Assembly (NCBI GenBank): GCA_017449785.1
Contig: JAFTFA010000122.1
Coordinates: 1 to 40,318, forward strand
DNA length: 40,318 bases
Source of the DNA: Muribaculaceae bacterium
GTDB lineage: Bacteria > Bacteroidota > Bacteroidia > Bacteroidales > Muribaculaceae
Direction of reading: 5' to 3'
Shown here: positions 7,377 to 15,821 of the stretch, one piece after another
Layout of the letters: every line of letters starts with the position of its first letter
Numbering within the stretch: the first letter of the stretch is position 1
The notes under the pieces: generated by a model
Told to the model about the DNA's origin: nothing
Databases searched by the model: none
What the model saw: the letters and a program-made list of their open reading frames with translations, nothing else
Program-made: the position numbers and the translations under genes

Positions 7377-8549
7377 CTAGGTCAATCGTTTAGACTGCGG
7401 GCCAGGGTCATGGTTATCGTTGCCGAAGTCGGCTGCAGTGCGCTGGGGCAGGTCGAGCAGCACGTCATAGGAGTCCTCCTCGTCCTTGATGTCGAGCGAG
7501 TAGTCGCTGCCATAGATGAGCTCCAGGCGCTTAGTGACATTGTTCAGCCCCACGCCGCCATACTCGTGCTTGGCGTTGCTCTTGGTGTTCTGGCAGTGGA
7601 ACAGCAAGCGGCCGTCCTGCTTCACGATATCGATGTTGATGGTGGATGGCTTGTCATAGGCCACCCCGTGCTTGAACGCATTTTCCACAAAGGGGATGAA
7701 CACCAGCGGAGCCAGGGCAATGTCCTCGGACACATCCTCGGGCACATCCACGTTGACGTTGACAAGGTCGGTATAACGCAGCTTCATCAGGTTGAGGTAT
7801 TTCTTCAAGAACGTGACGGCGGCATCCAGGGTGACATACTGCTTGTCGCTCTCATAGAGCAGGTAACGCATCATCCTCGACATGTCCACGATGCTGTCCT
7901 TGGCCTGCTCTGGGTCAATGTCGACCAGGGCGTGGATGTTGTTGAGCGTGTTCATGATGAAGTGCGGGTGGATCTGGTAGCGCAGGTATTCCAGCTCTTG
8001 CTTGAGGCTCTGCTCCTTGAGCTTGGCCAGGTGCTTCTTCTCGGCCTCGTTCTGGAAATAGTTTTTAACACCCAGGTTAGCACCTATCATCATGATGACG
8101 ATCGTGAACATCGAGATGTCGTGTTTGTCGATGGGAGGGCGCCCGTGAGGAGGAGGCGGAGCCATACTGTCCATCCTGCCGCTTTCCATCCTGCCGCCTT
8201 CCACCCTGCCGCTTTCGATCTTGTGTCGGGGGCCGTTGGGGACATCAGCGGGCTTGTGCATGCAGTTGTAGGTCTGGAACAGGGCGATAATTGCTACACA
8301 GCCGATGATGTACTGCGTCACCTTCTTGTGCTTGACAAGCATGGGTGCCAGCAGATGGTTGTGAATCAGGAAGACGATCAGGAACGCCAGGAGACTGCCC
8401 CAGGTATCTATCAGACCGCGCTTGATCCAAACAGGGTGCTCGGGGTCATAATAGAACAGCAATTCCACTACAGGGGCGAGGAATAGCAGTATCCACACCA
8501 CGGTGTAGATGATCGTTTCGGGCTTGGTCTGTTTATAATAGCTGTTCAT
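7377..8549 (-). CDS. LytS-type membrane sensor histidine kinase
   Basis: A 390-aa sensor kinase of the His_kinase (PF06580) family. Four membrane segments are visible (about 13-31, 46-64, 78-95, 145-163). After a short coiled linker comes the phospho-acceptor motif YQIHPHFIMNTLNNIHAL (His196), then the N-box FIPFVENAFKHG and the G-box GVGLNNVTKRLELIYG. The loop between membrane segments 3 and 4, likely extracytoplasmic, holds three tandem five-residue repeats (SGRVE, GGRME, SGRMD) followed by a proline stretch. It is upstream of and co-directional with the LytTR regulator, so the pair is one two-component system. A good promoter lies just before the start (8577-8607). Confidence 0.92.
   Translation of the reverse strand: MNSYYKQTKPETIIYTVVWILLFLAPVVELLFYYDPEHPVWIKRGLIDTWGSLLAFLIVFLIHNHLLAPMLVKHKKVTQYIIGCVAIIALFQTYNCMHKPADVPNGPRHKIESGRVEGGRMESGRMDSMAPPPPHGRPPIDKHDISMFTIVIMMIGANLGVKNYFQNEAEKKHLAKLKEQSLKQELEYLRYQIHPHFIMNTLNNIHALVDIDPEQAKDSIVDMSRMMRYLLYESDKQYVTLDAAVTFLKKYLNLMKLRYTDLVNVNVDVPEDVSEDIALAPLVFIPFVENAFKHGVAYDKPSTINIDIVKQDGRLLFHCQNTKSNAKHEYGGVGLNNVTKRLELIYGSDYSLDIKDEEDSYDVLLDLPQRTAADFGNDNHDPGPQSKRLT
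8169..8213 (-). repeat. Three 15-bp tandem repeats inside the kinase gene
   Basis: On the plus strand the unit is close to CATCCTGCCGCTTTC, repeated three times in frame; it encodes the five-residue repeats at residues 113-127 of the sensor kinase. In-frame repeats of this kind can change copy number without breaking the gene. Confidence 0.7.
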
Positions 8550-8576
8550 GGGTCTGCACTTTCATTAATGAATGAA

Positions 8577-8607
8577 CAAAAATAGTGATTGCCAACTATA
8601 CTGCAAA
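8577..8607 (-). promoter_or_regulatory. Promoter for the LytS-LytTR operon
   Basis: On the minus strand TTTG (8604-8607), a 19-bp spacer and TATTTTTG (8577-8584) fit the Bacteroidetes consensus; the start codon follows 27 bp later. Confidence 0.7.
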
Positions 8608-8699
8608 AAAAAATCAATGATTTTCACCATTGATTCAGTAAACGGCCAGTTATGCTGTCAAGAAAATTGTAATAAATGCAAGTTCTGTGCAACTTTACC

Positions 8700-8741
8700 A
8701 AAAAAAGAAATCGCCGATTGAACCATTCAGTCAGCGATTTC
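8700..8741 (-). terminator. Intrinsic terminator after tRNA-Arg
   Basis: GAAATCGC...GCGATTTC forms a stem extended by an inner GATTGAA/TTCAGTC pairing, about 16 bp in all with one mismatch. On the minus strand it is followed by a run of seven T residues. It starts 3 bp beyond the tRNA 3' end. Confidence 0.85.
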
Positions 8742-8744
8742 TTG

Positions 8745-8816
8745 TACTCCCGCTGGGAATCGAACCCAAATCTAAGGTTTAGGAAACCTCCATTCTATCC
8801 ATTGAACTACAGGAGC
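8745..8816 (-). tRNA. tRNA-Arg (anticodon CCU)
   Basis: Folding the minus strand by hand gives a complete 72-nt cloverleaf without the CCA tail. The acceptor stem is GCTCCTG with CGGGAGT (G-U closing pair) and discriminator A. The D stem is GTTC/GAAT. The anticodon stem is GAGGT/ACCTT with loop TTCCTAA, so the anticodon is CCT (reads AGG, arginine). The variable loop is 4 nt and the T arm is TTGGG-TTCGATT-CCCAG. The 3' CCA is not encoded. Confidence 0.95.
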
Positions 8817-8825
8817 ATCAGGAAT

Positions 8826-8869
8826 CAATCGGCTGGAGGGATGGCTGGGCCACGCGTGCCAGCCGATTG
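8826..8869 (-). terminator. Inverted repeat downstream of secDF
   Basis: CAATCGGCTGG (8826-8836) and CCAGCCGATTG (8859-8869) are perfect 11-bp inverted arms, 24 bp beyond the secDF stop codon and before the tRNA. The T-run is poor, so termination may be partial. Confidence 0.6.
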
Positions 8870-8892
8870 GTTGCTATGGGTCGTCAGGATGA

Positions 8893-11883
8893 TTACTTCC
8901 TGGCAGTGGCAAGGGCTGCCTCCTTCTTGTCGCTGCGACGGGCAATCCAGTAGGCCACGGGCGAAGCGATGAACAGAGACGAGCAGGTACCGATGATAAC
9001 ACCGAGGATCATCGCAAAGATGAAGCTGCGGATCGACTCACCGCCGAAGACGAGCATGATGATCAACACGAGCAGGGTCGTGATAGAGGTCATCATGGTA
9101 CGCGACAGGGTGCTGCACAACGCCTTGTTGAAGGTGGTGTAGAGGTCCTGCTTGGGATAGAGCTTGCGATACTCACGCACACGGTCAAATACAACCACGG
9201 TATCGTTCACCTGATAACCGATAACGGTCAAGATAGCGGCGATAAAGGTCTGGTCAATCTCCATCGAGAAGGGCAGCAGGCCATGCAGGTTGTAGAAGCC
9301 GATAACCACAAACGAGGTGAACGCTACGGCAGCCAGAGCGCCGATAGAGAACGCGATGTTGCGGAAGCGGAACAGGATGTACAGTGCCATGGCGAGCAGC
9401 GAGAAGAGCACTGCCCAAACGGCCTGGCGGGTCATGTCACTAGCGATGCTCGGGCCGACGGTCTCGCTCGATACGACGCCCACGCTCTCGTTGGACATGC
9501 TGAAGTCTTGCTTGCTCATGCCGCCGAGCTCGCTCTTGAGGCCGTCATAGAGCTTACCCATGATCTCGTCGTCAATACCCTCACTGGCGTCGTTGATCTT
9601 GTAGTTGGTCGAGATGCGCACCTTGGTATCATTATCGATGGTGATAACCGAGGTGTTGGCACCGTCGAACAGGGGCGACAGCTGCTCTTGCAGGGCCTGG
9701 GTCTTAACGGGATGGTCAAATTGTACAACATAGTTGCGGCCACCCGAGAAGTCGATACCACGGTTCAGACCGCGCAGGGCGAACAACAGGCCGAGGATGA
9801 CGATCAGGGCCAGAACGATGATCGAGGTCTTCTTGGCAGCGCCCATGAAGTTGAACTTCACGTTCTCCATCAGGTGACGGGTCATGCTGGTGTTGAAAGT
9901 CATCTTGTCGAAGGTGCCCTTGTTCACGAAGTGCTCCATCACCAGACGGGTAGCAAACACTGCGGTGAAGAACGAGCAGCAGATACCGATCACGAGGGTA
10001 ACGGCAAAACCGCGGATGGGACCTGAACCGAGCAGGATCAGGATGATACCGGTGATAATGGTGGTCAAGTTGGAGTCAAAGATGGCCGAGAAGGCGTTCT
10101 TGTAACCGTCGCTGACAGCGGCCTTGAGGCCCTTGCCGGCGCGGAGCTCCTCCTTGCAACGTTCAAAGATAAGCACGTTGGCGTCCACCGCCATACCCAG
10201 GGTCAGCACGATACCGGCGATACCCGGCAGGGTGAGCACGCTCTGGAACGAGGCGAGAATACCGATGGTGAAGAAGAGGTTCATCAACAGACCGAGGTTG
10301 GCGATCGAACCGGCCTGCCAGCCATAGGCAAACCACATGAAGAACGCCAGCAGCACGAGGGCTATGATGAACGAGATGATACCCTTCTCGATCGATTCCT
10401 TACCCAGCGACGGGCCGATAACGCTCTCACTGGCGACATTGACACGTGCTACCATCTTACCGGACTCGAGCACGTTGGCAAGGTCGTTAGCCTCCTCAAC
10501 GGTGAAGCGGCCACTAATCTGTGAGCGACCACCGTCGATCTGGCTATTCACGTTGGGGAACGAGTAAACCTGGTCATCCAGGACGATGGCGATGGCCTTG
10601 CCGATGTTCTGACCGGTGATGCGGCTCCACTGGCGGGCGCCCTCATCGTTCATGGTCATCGACACGACCTGACCCTGCAGGTTGTCAAACTCGCTGGTAG
10701 CGCGGGTAACAACGTCACCGTTCAGCACGGGCTGGCCGTTGACGGTGCGCAGGGCAACGAGCTGGAAGGCCTCGTGGCCACCCTGCATACTCTCGGGCTT
10801 AACGGTCCATGCCAGCTTCAGGTCGGCGGGCAGGATGGTCTTGGCCACGGCAGAGTTGATGATGGCGTTGACGGCAGCGGTGTCGGCCACGCTGACGTAA
10901 CCAACGACGGGAGAGCCGGCATTGGGACCTGCGAGGACCTCAAAGCTGGTCAGCTGAGCAAGCGTCAGCGACTCCTCCTTGGTGGCGGCAGCAGCCTTGG
11001 CAGCCTCGGCGGCCTTGGCAGCACTGTCGGCAGCGGCAACAGCCTCGGCATTGGTGCTGTCAACGGGAGCAGCGGCGTCAACGGTCTTGTTGGCCTTGGC
11101 CTGGTCGCTGAGCTGACGCAGTGAACCGATAACATCGGACAGCGTGTAGGTCTCATAGAATTCCAGGTTTGCGGCGCCCTGCAACAGCTTGCGGACACGT
11201 TCGGGCTCTTTCACGCCCGGGAGCTCGAGCAGGATGCGACCGGTGCTCTGCAGCTTCTGGATATTGGGTTGTACCACGCCAAAGCGGTCAATACGGTTGC
11301 GCAGCACCTTGTAGGAGTTGTCCACCATGCTGTTCACCTCGTCCTTGAGGATGTTCTGTACCTCAGCGTCGGTGGCATTGGGTTTCTCCTTCACACGCTC
11401 GATGTTGCGGAAGATCTGGGCCAGGCTGCCCTCGGGAGCCAGCTTCTTGTACTCCTTGCAGAAGGAGCCCACAAAGTCGTCCTGGGCGGTCTGGTTGCTC
11501 ATCACGTTGTCGATGGCCTGGTTAAACTTCTTGTCAGGATTGTTGTTCGCGAGAGCGCGCAAGATGTCGGGCACCGAGATTTGCAGTGTCACGTTCATAC
11601 CACCCTTCAAGTCAAGGCCGAGGCCCAACTCTTTCTCACGAACCTGCTGGAAGGTGTAGTATCCGAGGTACACCTTCTCATTTGCGAGGGAGTCCAGACA
11701 CTCATTGAGAGCTGCCTTATATTTGTCGTTGCTGGTGTCGGCACTCTTGATGCCAGCAGCAGCGAGAGCCTTCTGCTCTGCCTTGTTCTGGTAGTGATTG
11801 CTCACAAAGGTGAAAGACAGGTAGAAAGCGCAAATCAACAACAGTGCAATGGTAAGGACTCTAATAAAACCTTTAGTTTGCAT
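8893..11883 (-). CDS. secDF: Protein translocase subunit SecDF (fused)
   Basis: A 996-aa natural fusion of SecD and SecF, the proton-driven inner-membrane components that help pull preproteins through SecYEG; the fused form is usual in Bacteroidetes. Seen: N-terminal membrane segment (about 7-28), the SecD motif LGLDLKGGMNVTLQI (about 87-102), a large periplasmic domain, five SecD membrane segments with GIAGIVLTLGMAVDANVLIFER, then SecF starting near residue 660 with its own GIDFSGGRNYVVQF motif and VIGYQVNDTVVVFDRVRE. Residues about 262-305 are an alanine-rich, low-complexity insert in the periplasmic part of SecD. It appears to be monocistronic, with its own promoter and a hairpin downstream. 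Confidence 0.97.
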   Translation of the reverse strand: MQTKGFIRVLTIALLLICAFYLSFTFVSNHYQNKAEQKALAAAGIKSADTSNDKYKAALNECLDSLANEKVYLGYYTFQQVREKELGLGLDLKGGMNVTLQISVPDILRALANNNPDKKFNQAIDNVMSNQTAQDDFVGSFCKEYKKLAPEGSLAQIFRNIERVKEKPNATDAEVQNILKDEVNSMVDNSYKVLRNRIDRFGVVQPNIQKLQSTGRILLELPGVKEPERVRKLLQGAANLEFYETYTLSDVIGSLRQLSDQAKANKTVDAAAPVDSTNAEAVAAADSAAKAAEAAKAAAATKEESLTLAQLTSFEVLAGPNAGSPVVGYVSVADTAAVNAIINSAVAKTILPADLKLAWTVKPESMQGGHEAFQLVALRTVNGQPVLNGDVVTRATSEFDNLQGQVVSMTMNDEGARQWSRITGQNIGKAIAIVLDDQVYSFPNVNSQIDGGRSQISGRFTVEEANDLANVLESGKMVARVNVASESVIGPSLGKESIEKGIISFIIALVLLAFFMWFAYGWQAGSIANLGLLMNLFFTIGILASFQSVLTLPGIAGIVLTLGMAVDANVLIFERCKEELRAGKGLKAAVSDGYKNAFSAIFDSNLTTIITGIILILLGSGPIRGFAVTLVIGICCSFFTAVFATRLVMEHFVNKGTFDKMTFNTSMTRHLMENVKFNFMGAAKKTSIIVLALIVILGLLFALRGLNRGIDFSGGRNYVVQFDHPVKTQALQEQLSPLFDGANTSVITIDNDTKVRISTNYKINDASEGIDDEIMGKLYDGLKSELGGMSKQDFSMSNESVGVVSSETVGPSIASDMTRQAVWAVLFSLLAMALYILFRFRNIAFSIGALAAVAFTSFVVIGFYNLHGLLPFSMEIDQTFIAAILTVIGYQVNDTVVVFDRVREYRKLYPKQDLYTTFNKALCSTLSRTMMTSITTLLVLIIMLVFGGESIRSFIFAMILGVIIGTCSSLFIASPVAYWIARRSDKKEAALATARK

Positions 11884-11942
11884 TTTGTGAATTATTTAAT
11901 TAAATTTTGTTAATTTTCGCCTTAATCTTCTTTTTCAGCCTG

Positions 11943-11976
11943 CAAATATACATCTTTTTCTTAACGTGATGCACAA
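11943..11976 (-). promoter_or_regulatory. Promoter for secDF
   Basis: On the minus strand TATATTTG (11943-11950) is a good -7 box. A TTG lies at 11974-11976, with a spacer of 23 bp, slightly longer than usual. The leader to the start codon is about 55 nt. Confidence 0.5.
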
Positions 11977-12088
11977 TTTTTTCAAGTTTTTGTTTTACAC
12001 CTTATTAATTTTAAAAGGAAAAGGCGATTTTTAGGGTCGGGAATTATTAAAATCGGTAGTGATTTTTCAGGTCTGATGCCTCATTTTT

Positions 12089-12946
12089 TCACACCATCAG
12101 GTCGCCGCGGGCGATGATGCAGCACTGTCCGCCCACGCGGATGATGCCATCTGCATCGACATTTGTAGCAACCACCGACGGGCGCTCCATCGCCTCTCCT
12201 TGCAGGAAACGGCACTCGGCAGGACAGGAAATGACGCCCTGGCGCTGCAGGTAGTGGGTCAAGGCAGCATTGGCGGTACCGGTGGCCGACTCCTCGGGCA
12301 CGCCGTACAGCGGCCCGAAGTTGCGCACGTGTCCCGTGTAGCCGTCGTCGGTGAGCGCAACGGCATGTACGCCCACCACGTCCAGCTCGCGGCTCAGTTC
12401 CGACAGGGCTTCCATGTCTGGGCGCAGGGCATTCAGGGCCTCCACGCCGTCCACGGGCATGATGATGTCGGGCAGACCTGTAGAAATTATTTCTACAGCC
12501 ATGTCGGGCCATGACCTCTGGGCCTCACCGGCCATGATGCGGTGCAGCCGGTCGACATCCAGCGGCTTGTCGATGGCCTGCGGGGTCGCCATCTGCATCA
12601 TCACGTGTTCACCGATGTTCACCTCCAGGTCGCCAGCAAGCGTGTGGTTCATGCAGGACGCGCCATCGCCAACGATGCCCTCCTGGCGCAGCACCCCGAA
12701 GGTCGCTATCGTCGCGTGACCGCACAGGTCCACCTCGCTCTTGGGTGTGAAATAGCGCACCGTGAACTCGCACGGCCCATTCTGCTGCACAAAGGCCGTC
12801 TCGCTGTACCGCAACTCGGCTGCCACCTGCAGCATCACCTTCTCACTCGGGAATTTCCCGTCCATGCCCAGCAGCACGACTCCCGCCGGGTTTCCACCGA
12901 ACGCCGCGCTCGTGAACGCATCAACAATAAAGTATCTCATCGTCAT
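12089..12946 (-). CDS. PhzF-family isomerase/epimerase-like protein
   Basis: A 285-aa PhzF-fold protein (two-lobed diaminopimelate-epimerase-like). Seen: the N-terminal signature VDAFTSAAFGGNPAGVVLL, the ELRYSETAFV segment holding the acidic residue that is catalytic in PhzF, YFTPKSEVDLCGHATIA in the first lobe, and FGPLYGVPEESATGTANAAL in the second. PhzF itself isomerises a phenazine precursor, but most members are of unknown substrate and no phenazine genes are present, so a specific reaction should not be assigned. It has its own promoter (12967-12997). The ATG at 12940 (MRYFIVDAF) is a possible alternative start two codons downstream. Confidence 0.93.
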   Translation of the reverse strand: MTMRYFIVDAFTSAAFGGNPAGVVLLGMDGKFPSEKVMLQVAAELRYSETAFVQQNGPCEFTVRYFTPKSEVDLCGHATIATFGVLRQEGIVGDGASCMNHTLAGDLEVNIGEHVMMQMATPQAIDKPLDVDRLHRIMAGEAQRSWPDMAVEIISTGLPDIIMPVDGVEALNALRPDMEALSELSRELDVVGVHAVALTDDGYTGHVRNFGPLYGVPEESATGTANAALTHYLQRQGVISCPAECRFLQGEAMERPSVVATNVDADGIIRVGGQCCIIARGDLMV

Positions 12947-12966
12947 TCCATTTTTTTATGATTCCA

Positions 12967-12997
12967 CAAAAGTAAACTAAATCCCCCACCCGACCAA
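12967..12997 (-). promoter_or_regulatory. Promoter for the PhzF-family gene
   Basis: On the minus strand TTG (12995-12997), a 20-bp spacer and TACTTTTG (12967-12974) match the Bacteroidetes consensus closely. Confidence 0.7.
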
Positions 12998-13039
12998 CAA
13001 TTTCCGCTTCAACTAGCCCGACAGCGGCCACAAGAAGTT

Positions 13040-13146
13040 GCCCACCGCCCCGTCACCTTGGTGCAGCGGTGGGCCCTGTGCCTATCGGCCAAGCGTCATC
13101 ATGAGCGACGAGGAGACGGCTCACTGGTATAGAGAACCGTCCCCTC
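13040..13146 (-). terminator. Two consecutive hairpins closing the VTC/Cthe_2159 operon
   Basis: GCCCACCGC (13040-13048) pairs perfectly with GCGGTGGGC (13066-13074), and GAGGAGACGG (13110-13119) pairs with CCGTCCCCTC (13137-13146) with one mismatch. Both lie within 150 bp beyond the stop of the last gene in the operon. Neither has a strong T-run. Confidence 0.5.
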
Positions 13147-13181
13147 GTTGCATTGAGCAGAATCGTTAGATAACCTTGTTA

Positions 13182-14540
13182 TCAGTATATTACCCAGAAC
13201 AAGCGGGCATCGTTGCTATCGTCCGTCAGGAAAGTGTAGCCCTCGGTGACGGTGCGCACGCCGTCCACGTCCAGGGCCCTGCCGTTGGGAACACAGCTGT
13301 AGAAGGAACCGCCGCTGATGGTGCAGTCGGTGTCACACTTCACGCCCTTGGGTGCCACGCTGACCTGCTTGCCGGTCACCACGACGTTGAGTTCACCGCC
13401 GGTGAACAGGAACGGCTGTGTCACGTTGATGCCCTTGGCATCGTCACCGGTGCACTTGACATTGAGCGTGCCGCCGGTCATGGTGATGTTGTAGTCGCTC
13501 TTCACGCCGGCAGCCGTCGTCGAGACGGGATTGCCCAGCTCATCGACCTCGGCCTGGGTGGTGCCGCTGTTGATGATGGTAATGCGGCCGCCCGTGATGT
13601 TGATGAGGCTGTCACAGTTGATGCCCTTGGCGCCGTCGGCAGCAATCTCCATGTTGATGACGCCGCCCTTGATATAGACATAGTCCTTGGCCTTGATGCC
13701 GTGGCCGCTGGTGCTGTTCAGGTAGAGCTTGGAACCCGGACGAACAAACACATAGTCGTCGCTGGCCAAGCAGTGACGGCCGACGCTATAGACGTTGAGC
13801 GTGCCCTTGCCGCTCACCAGGATCTGTCCCTCGCTGAAGATCGCCGCCTTCTGGTCCTCGCCCTCAACCATGGTGTAGTTCTCGCCGTCGCGCAGGGTGT
13901 TCACCGTGCCCTCGTTCATCACCAGATACAACGACTTGCCGCACTGGTTGTTGATGGCGGCGCCGTTGGGATTGGTGATGTCCACGCCATTGAGCTGGAG
14001 CTGGAATTTCTTCTCGCTGTAGAACTTGAGCGAACCGTTGGCAGTGGTGCCAGTGACAATGTAGCGCACGCGCTTGGCGGCACTGGTGACAGTCACGTGG
14101 GCGCCATCGACGTTGACGATGACCGAGCTGGGATTGCCCGTCACGGTGGCCGTCTCGCCGTCGAAGGTGATTCTCACCGTCGTTGCCCAGGTGGTATTCT
14201 CCACATAGTCGCCATAGTCAAGGGCATCCTCGTCGTCCTGGATGGTCTCGGTGCCCTCGTCCAGGTCGCTATAGTCCAGTTCAATCTCCTTAGGAGTAAT
14301 TTCGGGTATCACCTCACCGCCCAGGATGATGTCGATGACCGCATTGACGTCGCTGATGTTCACCTCGCCATCGTTGTTCACGTCCCCGACGGGGTCGGCA
14401 TTGCTGGTGAGAATCATGTCAATGACCGCATTGACGTCGCTGAGGTTCACCTCGCCGTCACTGTTCACGTCGCCCGTCCTGGCAACTGCCGGCAGGGCAG
14501 CCATCAGGGTCAAGAACGTAAGTAGAAAAAACTTCTTCAT
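13182..14540 (-). CDS. Exported dockerin protein with Cthe_2159-like carbohydrate-binding beta-helix
   Basis: A 452-aa exported protein. The signal peptide (MKKFFLLTFLTLMAALPAVA) is followed at once by two type I dockerin repeats with complete calcium loops: GDVNSDGEVNLSDV (about 23-36) and GDVNNDGEVNISDV (about 52-65), each with a VNAVID helix. The rest (about 85-452) resembles the Cthe_2159 (DUF4353) right-handed beta-helix family, whose founding member binds acidic polysaccharide and calcium; repeated turns such as NGAAINNQCGKSLYLVM, GHGIKAKDYVYIKGG and DAKGINVTQPFLFTGG are visible. The last gene of the five-gene operon, it is a paralogue of the lipoprotein just upstream (48-bp gap). A dockerin at the N-terminus is unusual, and no cohesin protein is in the window. 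Binding specificity is unknown. Confidence 0.88.
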   Translation of the reverse strand: MKKFFLLTFLTLMAALPAVARTGDVNSDGEVNLSDVNAVIDMILTSNADPVGDVNNDGEVNISDVNAVIDIILGGEVIPEITPKEIELDYSDLDEGTETIQDDEDALDYGDYVENTTWATTVRITFDGETATVTGNPSSVIVNVDGAHVTVTSAAKRVRYIVTGTTANGSLKFYSEKKFQLQLNGVDITNPNGAAINNQCGKSLYLVMNEGTVNTLRDGENYTMVEGEDQKAAIFSEGQILVSGKGTLNVYSVGRHCLASDDYVFVRPGSKLYLNSTSGHGIKAKDYVYIKGGVINMEIAADGAKGINCDSLINITGGRITIINSGTTQAEVDELGNPVSTTAAGVKSDYNITMTGGTLNVKCTGDDAKGINVTQPFLFTGGELNVVVTGKQVSVAPKGVKCDTDCTISGGSFYSCVPNGRALDVDGVRTVTEGYTFLTDDSNDARLFWVIY

Positions 14541-14588
14541 AATAGATTAAACACTTTTTCTTTGATTATCTGATCGTAATTCTGTCGA

Positions 14589-15803
14589 TTAATAGGCGAT
14601 GGTCAAGACCTTAGGGGCCAACGAGTAGGTCACATAGCCTGGAGCCACCGTCGTCGTGCCGCTCACGTCAAGCGGGTCGCTGCGGCGGCTGTAGCTGTAC
14701 AGATTGCCCCCCGTGATGGAGAAGTTGCCGTCGATCTTTATACCCTTGGGCTTCTTCAACTCGCGGGCACCCACGGCGACAGCCTGGATGGTACCTCCCT
14801 TGACGACGACATGCTGCTTGGCATTGATACCCTTGCCGCCGTCGCCGCTCGCCTTGAGCTTGATGGTGCCGGCATTGACCGTCACCAGCGTGTCGCAGTA
14901 GAGTGCTGCACAGGCCGTCGTGTCCACGACGCCGTCGGTAGTCTCGATCCTGCAATCGCCCTGGCTGATGGCCACCAGCCGGCCGCCGTTGACCGTCATC
15001 ACGCCGCCGCTGCGCACGCCCTTGGCACCCGCACCGGTCGTCAAGATGTTGATCACACCGCCGTCGAGGATGATGCCGTCGTTGGCACGCAGGCCGTCAA
15101 GCCCACTGCTGTTGACCGAAATCCTGGTCCCCGGGCGCACGCGGATGTAGTCATCGCTGCGGATGCCGCCTCGGCCAACGGCCTCAACGGCCAGCTCGCC
15201 GCTGCCGCTGAAGATCATCTGACCCTCGCTGAAGAGGGCCGCCTTCTGGTCCTCCTCATCGACATCGGTATAGGTCGCGCCGTCCTTCAGACGGTTGGTC
15301 GTGCCGTCAGCCATGACCACATAGAGCGACTTGCTGCCCTGGTTGTTGATGGCCGCTCCATGAGGATTGGTGATTGCTGCACCGTTGAGCAGGATCTGGA
15401 AACGCTTGTCGCCATAGAACTTCAACGACCCGTCGGCCGTCGTCCCGCTGACGACAAACTTCACCGGGCCCGACATATTCATCACGGTGACATGTGCGCC
15501 GCTGGCCTGCACGATGACCCCAGGCACCGAGCCGGTCACATTGGCCACATTCCCATCATAGTGGATGCTGATGACCTTGTTCCAGGAGCTATTTTCCACA
15601 TAGTCGTTGTAGGCCGAGTCGGCCTCGTCGGTAATGGGCACGTCGGCAGCCTCGACCAGTTCGCTGTAGTCCAGCTCAATGTTGACGGGCTCCACCTGGT
15701 ACTGGGCAATGATGTCGTCCATGTCGGTGTCATCGTTCACACACGATGCCGTCGTCATGGCCAGTGCCACAGCCAGCAATCCATAGGATATCTTTCTCAT
15801 CAT
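14589..15803 (-). CDS. Cthe_2159-like carbohydrate-binding beta-helix lipoprotein
   Basis: A 404-aa lipoprotein: the signal peptide ends at TTASC with the lipidated Cys at residue 21, followed by an acidic stretch (VNDDTDMDD) suited to surface export in Bacteroidetes. The body is a Cthe_2159/DUF4353-like beta-helix, closely parallel to the next gene: VNIELDYSEL, YNDYVENSSWN, GTTADGSLKFYGDKRFQI, NGAAITNPHGAAINNQ, GKGINAKQHVVVKGG. It lacks the dockerin of its paralogue and is membrane-anchored instead, so the pair looks like a tandem duplication with exchanged anchoring modules. The gene begins 18 bp after the DUF2490 gene. ATG 15800 is an equal alternative start. Antisense frames here are shadows. 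Confidence 0.88.
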   Translation of the reverse strand: MMRKISYGLLAVALAMTTASCVNDDTDMDDIIAQYQVEPVNIELDYSELVEAADVPITDEADSAYNDYVENSSWNKVISIHYDGNVANVTGSVPGVIVQASGAHVTVMNMSGPVKFVVSGTTADGSLKFYGDKRFQILLNGAAITNPHGAAINNQGSKSLYVVMADGTTNRLKDGATYTDVDEEDQKAALFSEGQMIFSGSGELAVEAVGRGGIRSDDYIRVRPGTRISVNSSGLDGLRANDGIILDGGVINILTTGAGAKGVRSGGVMTVNGGRLVAISQGDCRIETTDGVVDTTACAALYCDTLVTVNAGTIKLKASGDGGKGINAKQHVVVKGGTIQAVAVGARELKKPKGIKIDGNFSITGGNLYSYSRRSDPLDVSGTTTVAPGYVTYSLAPKVLTIAY

Positions 15804-15821
15804 TGTTTGCTTTCCTCTTTT

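Noticed and set aside
8826..8869. Attachment site next to tRNA-Arg
   Set aside because: tRNA genes are common integration sites, but there is no integrase, no repeat of the tRNA 3' end, and the flanking genes are housekeeping genes; the inverted repeat is better explained as the secDF terminator.
12089..12946. Phenazine biosynthesis function for the PhzF-like gene
   Set aside because: No other phz genes are present and most PhzF-fold proteins act on unknown substrates.
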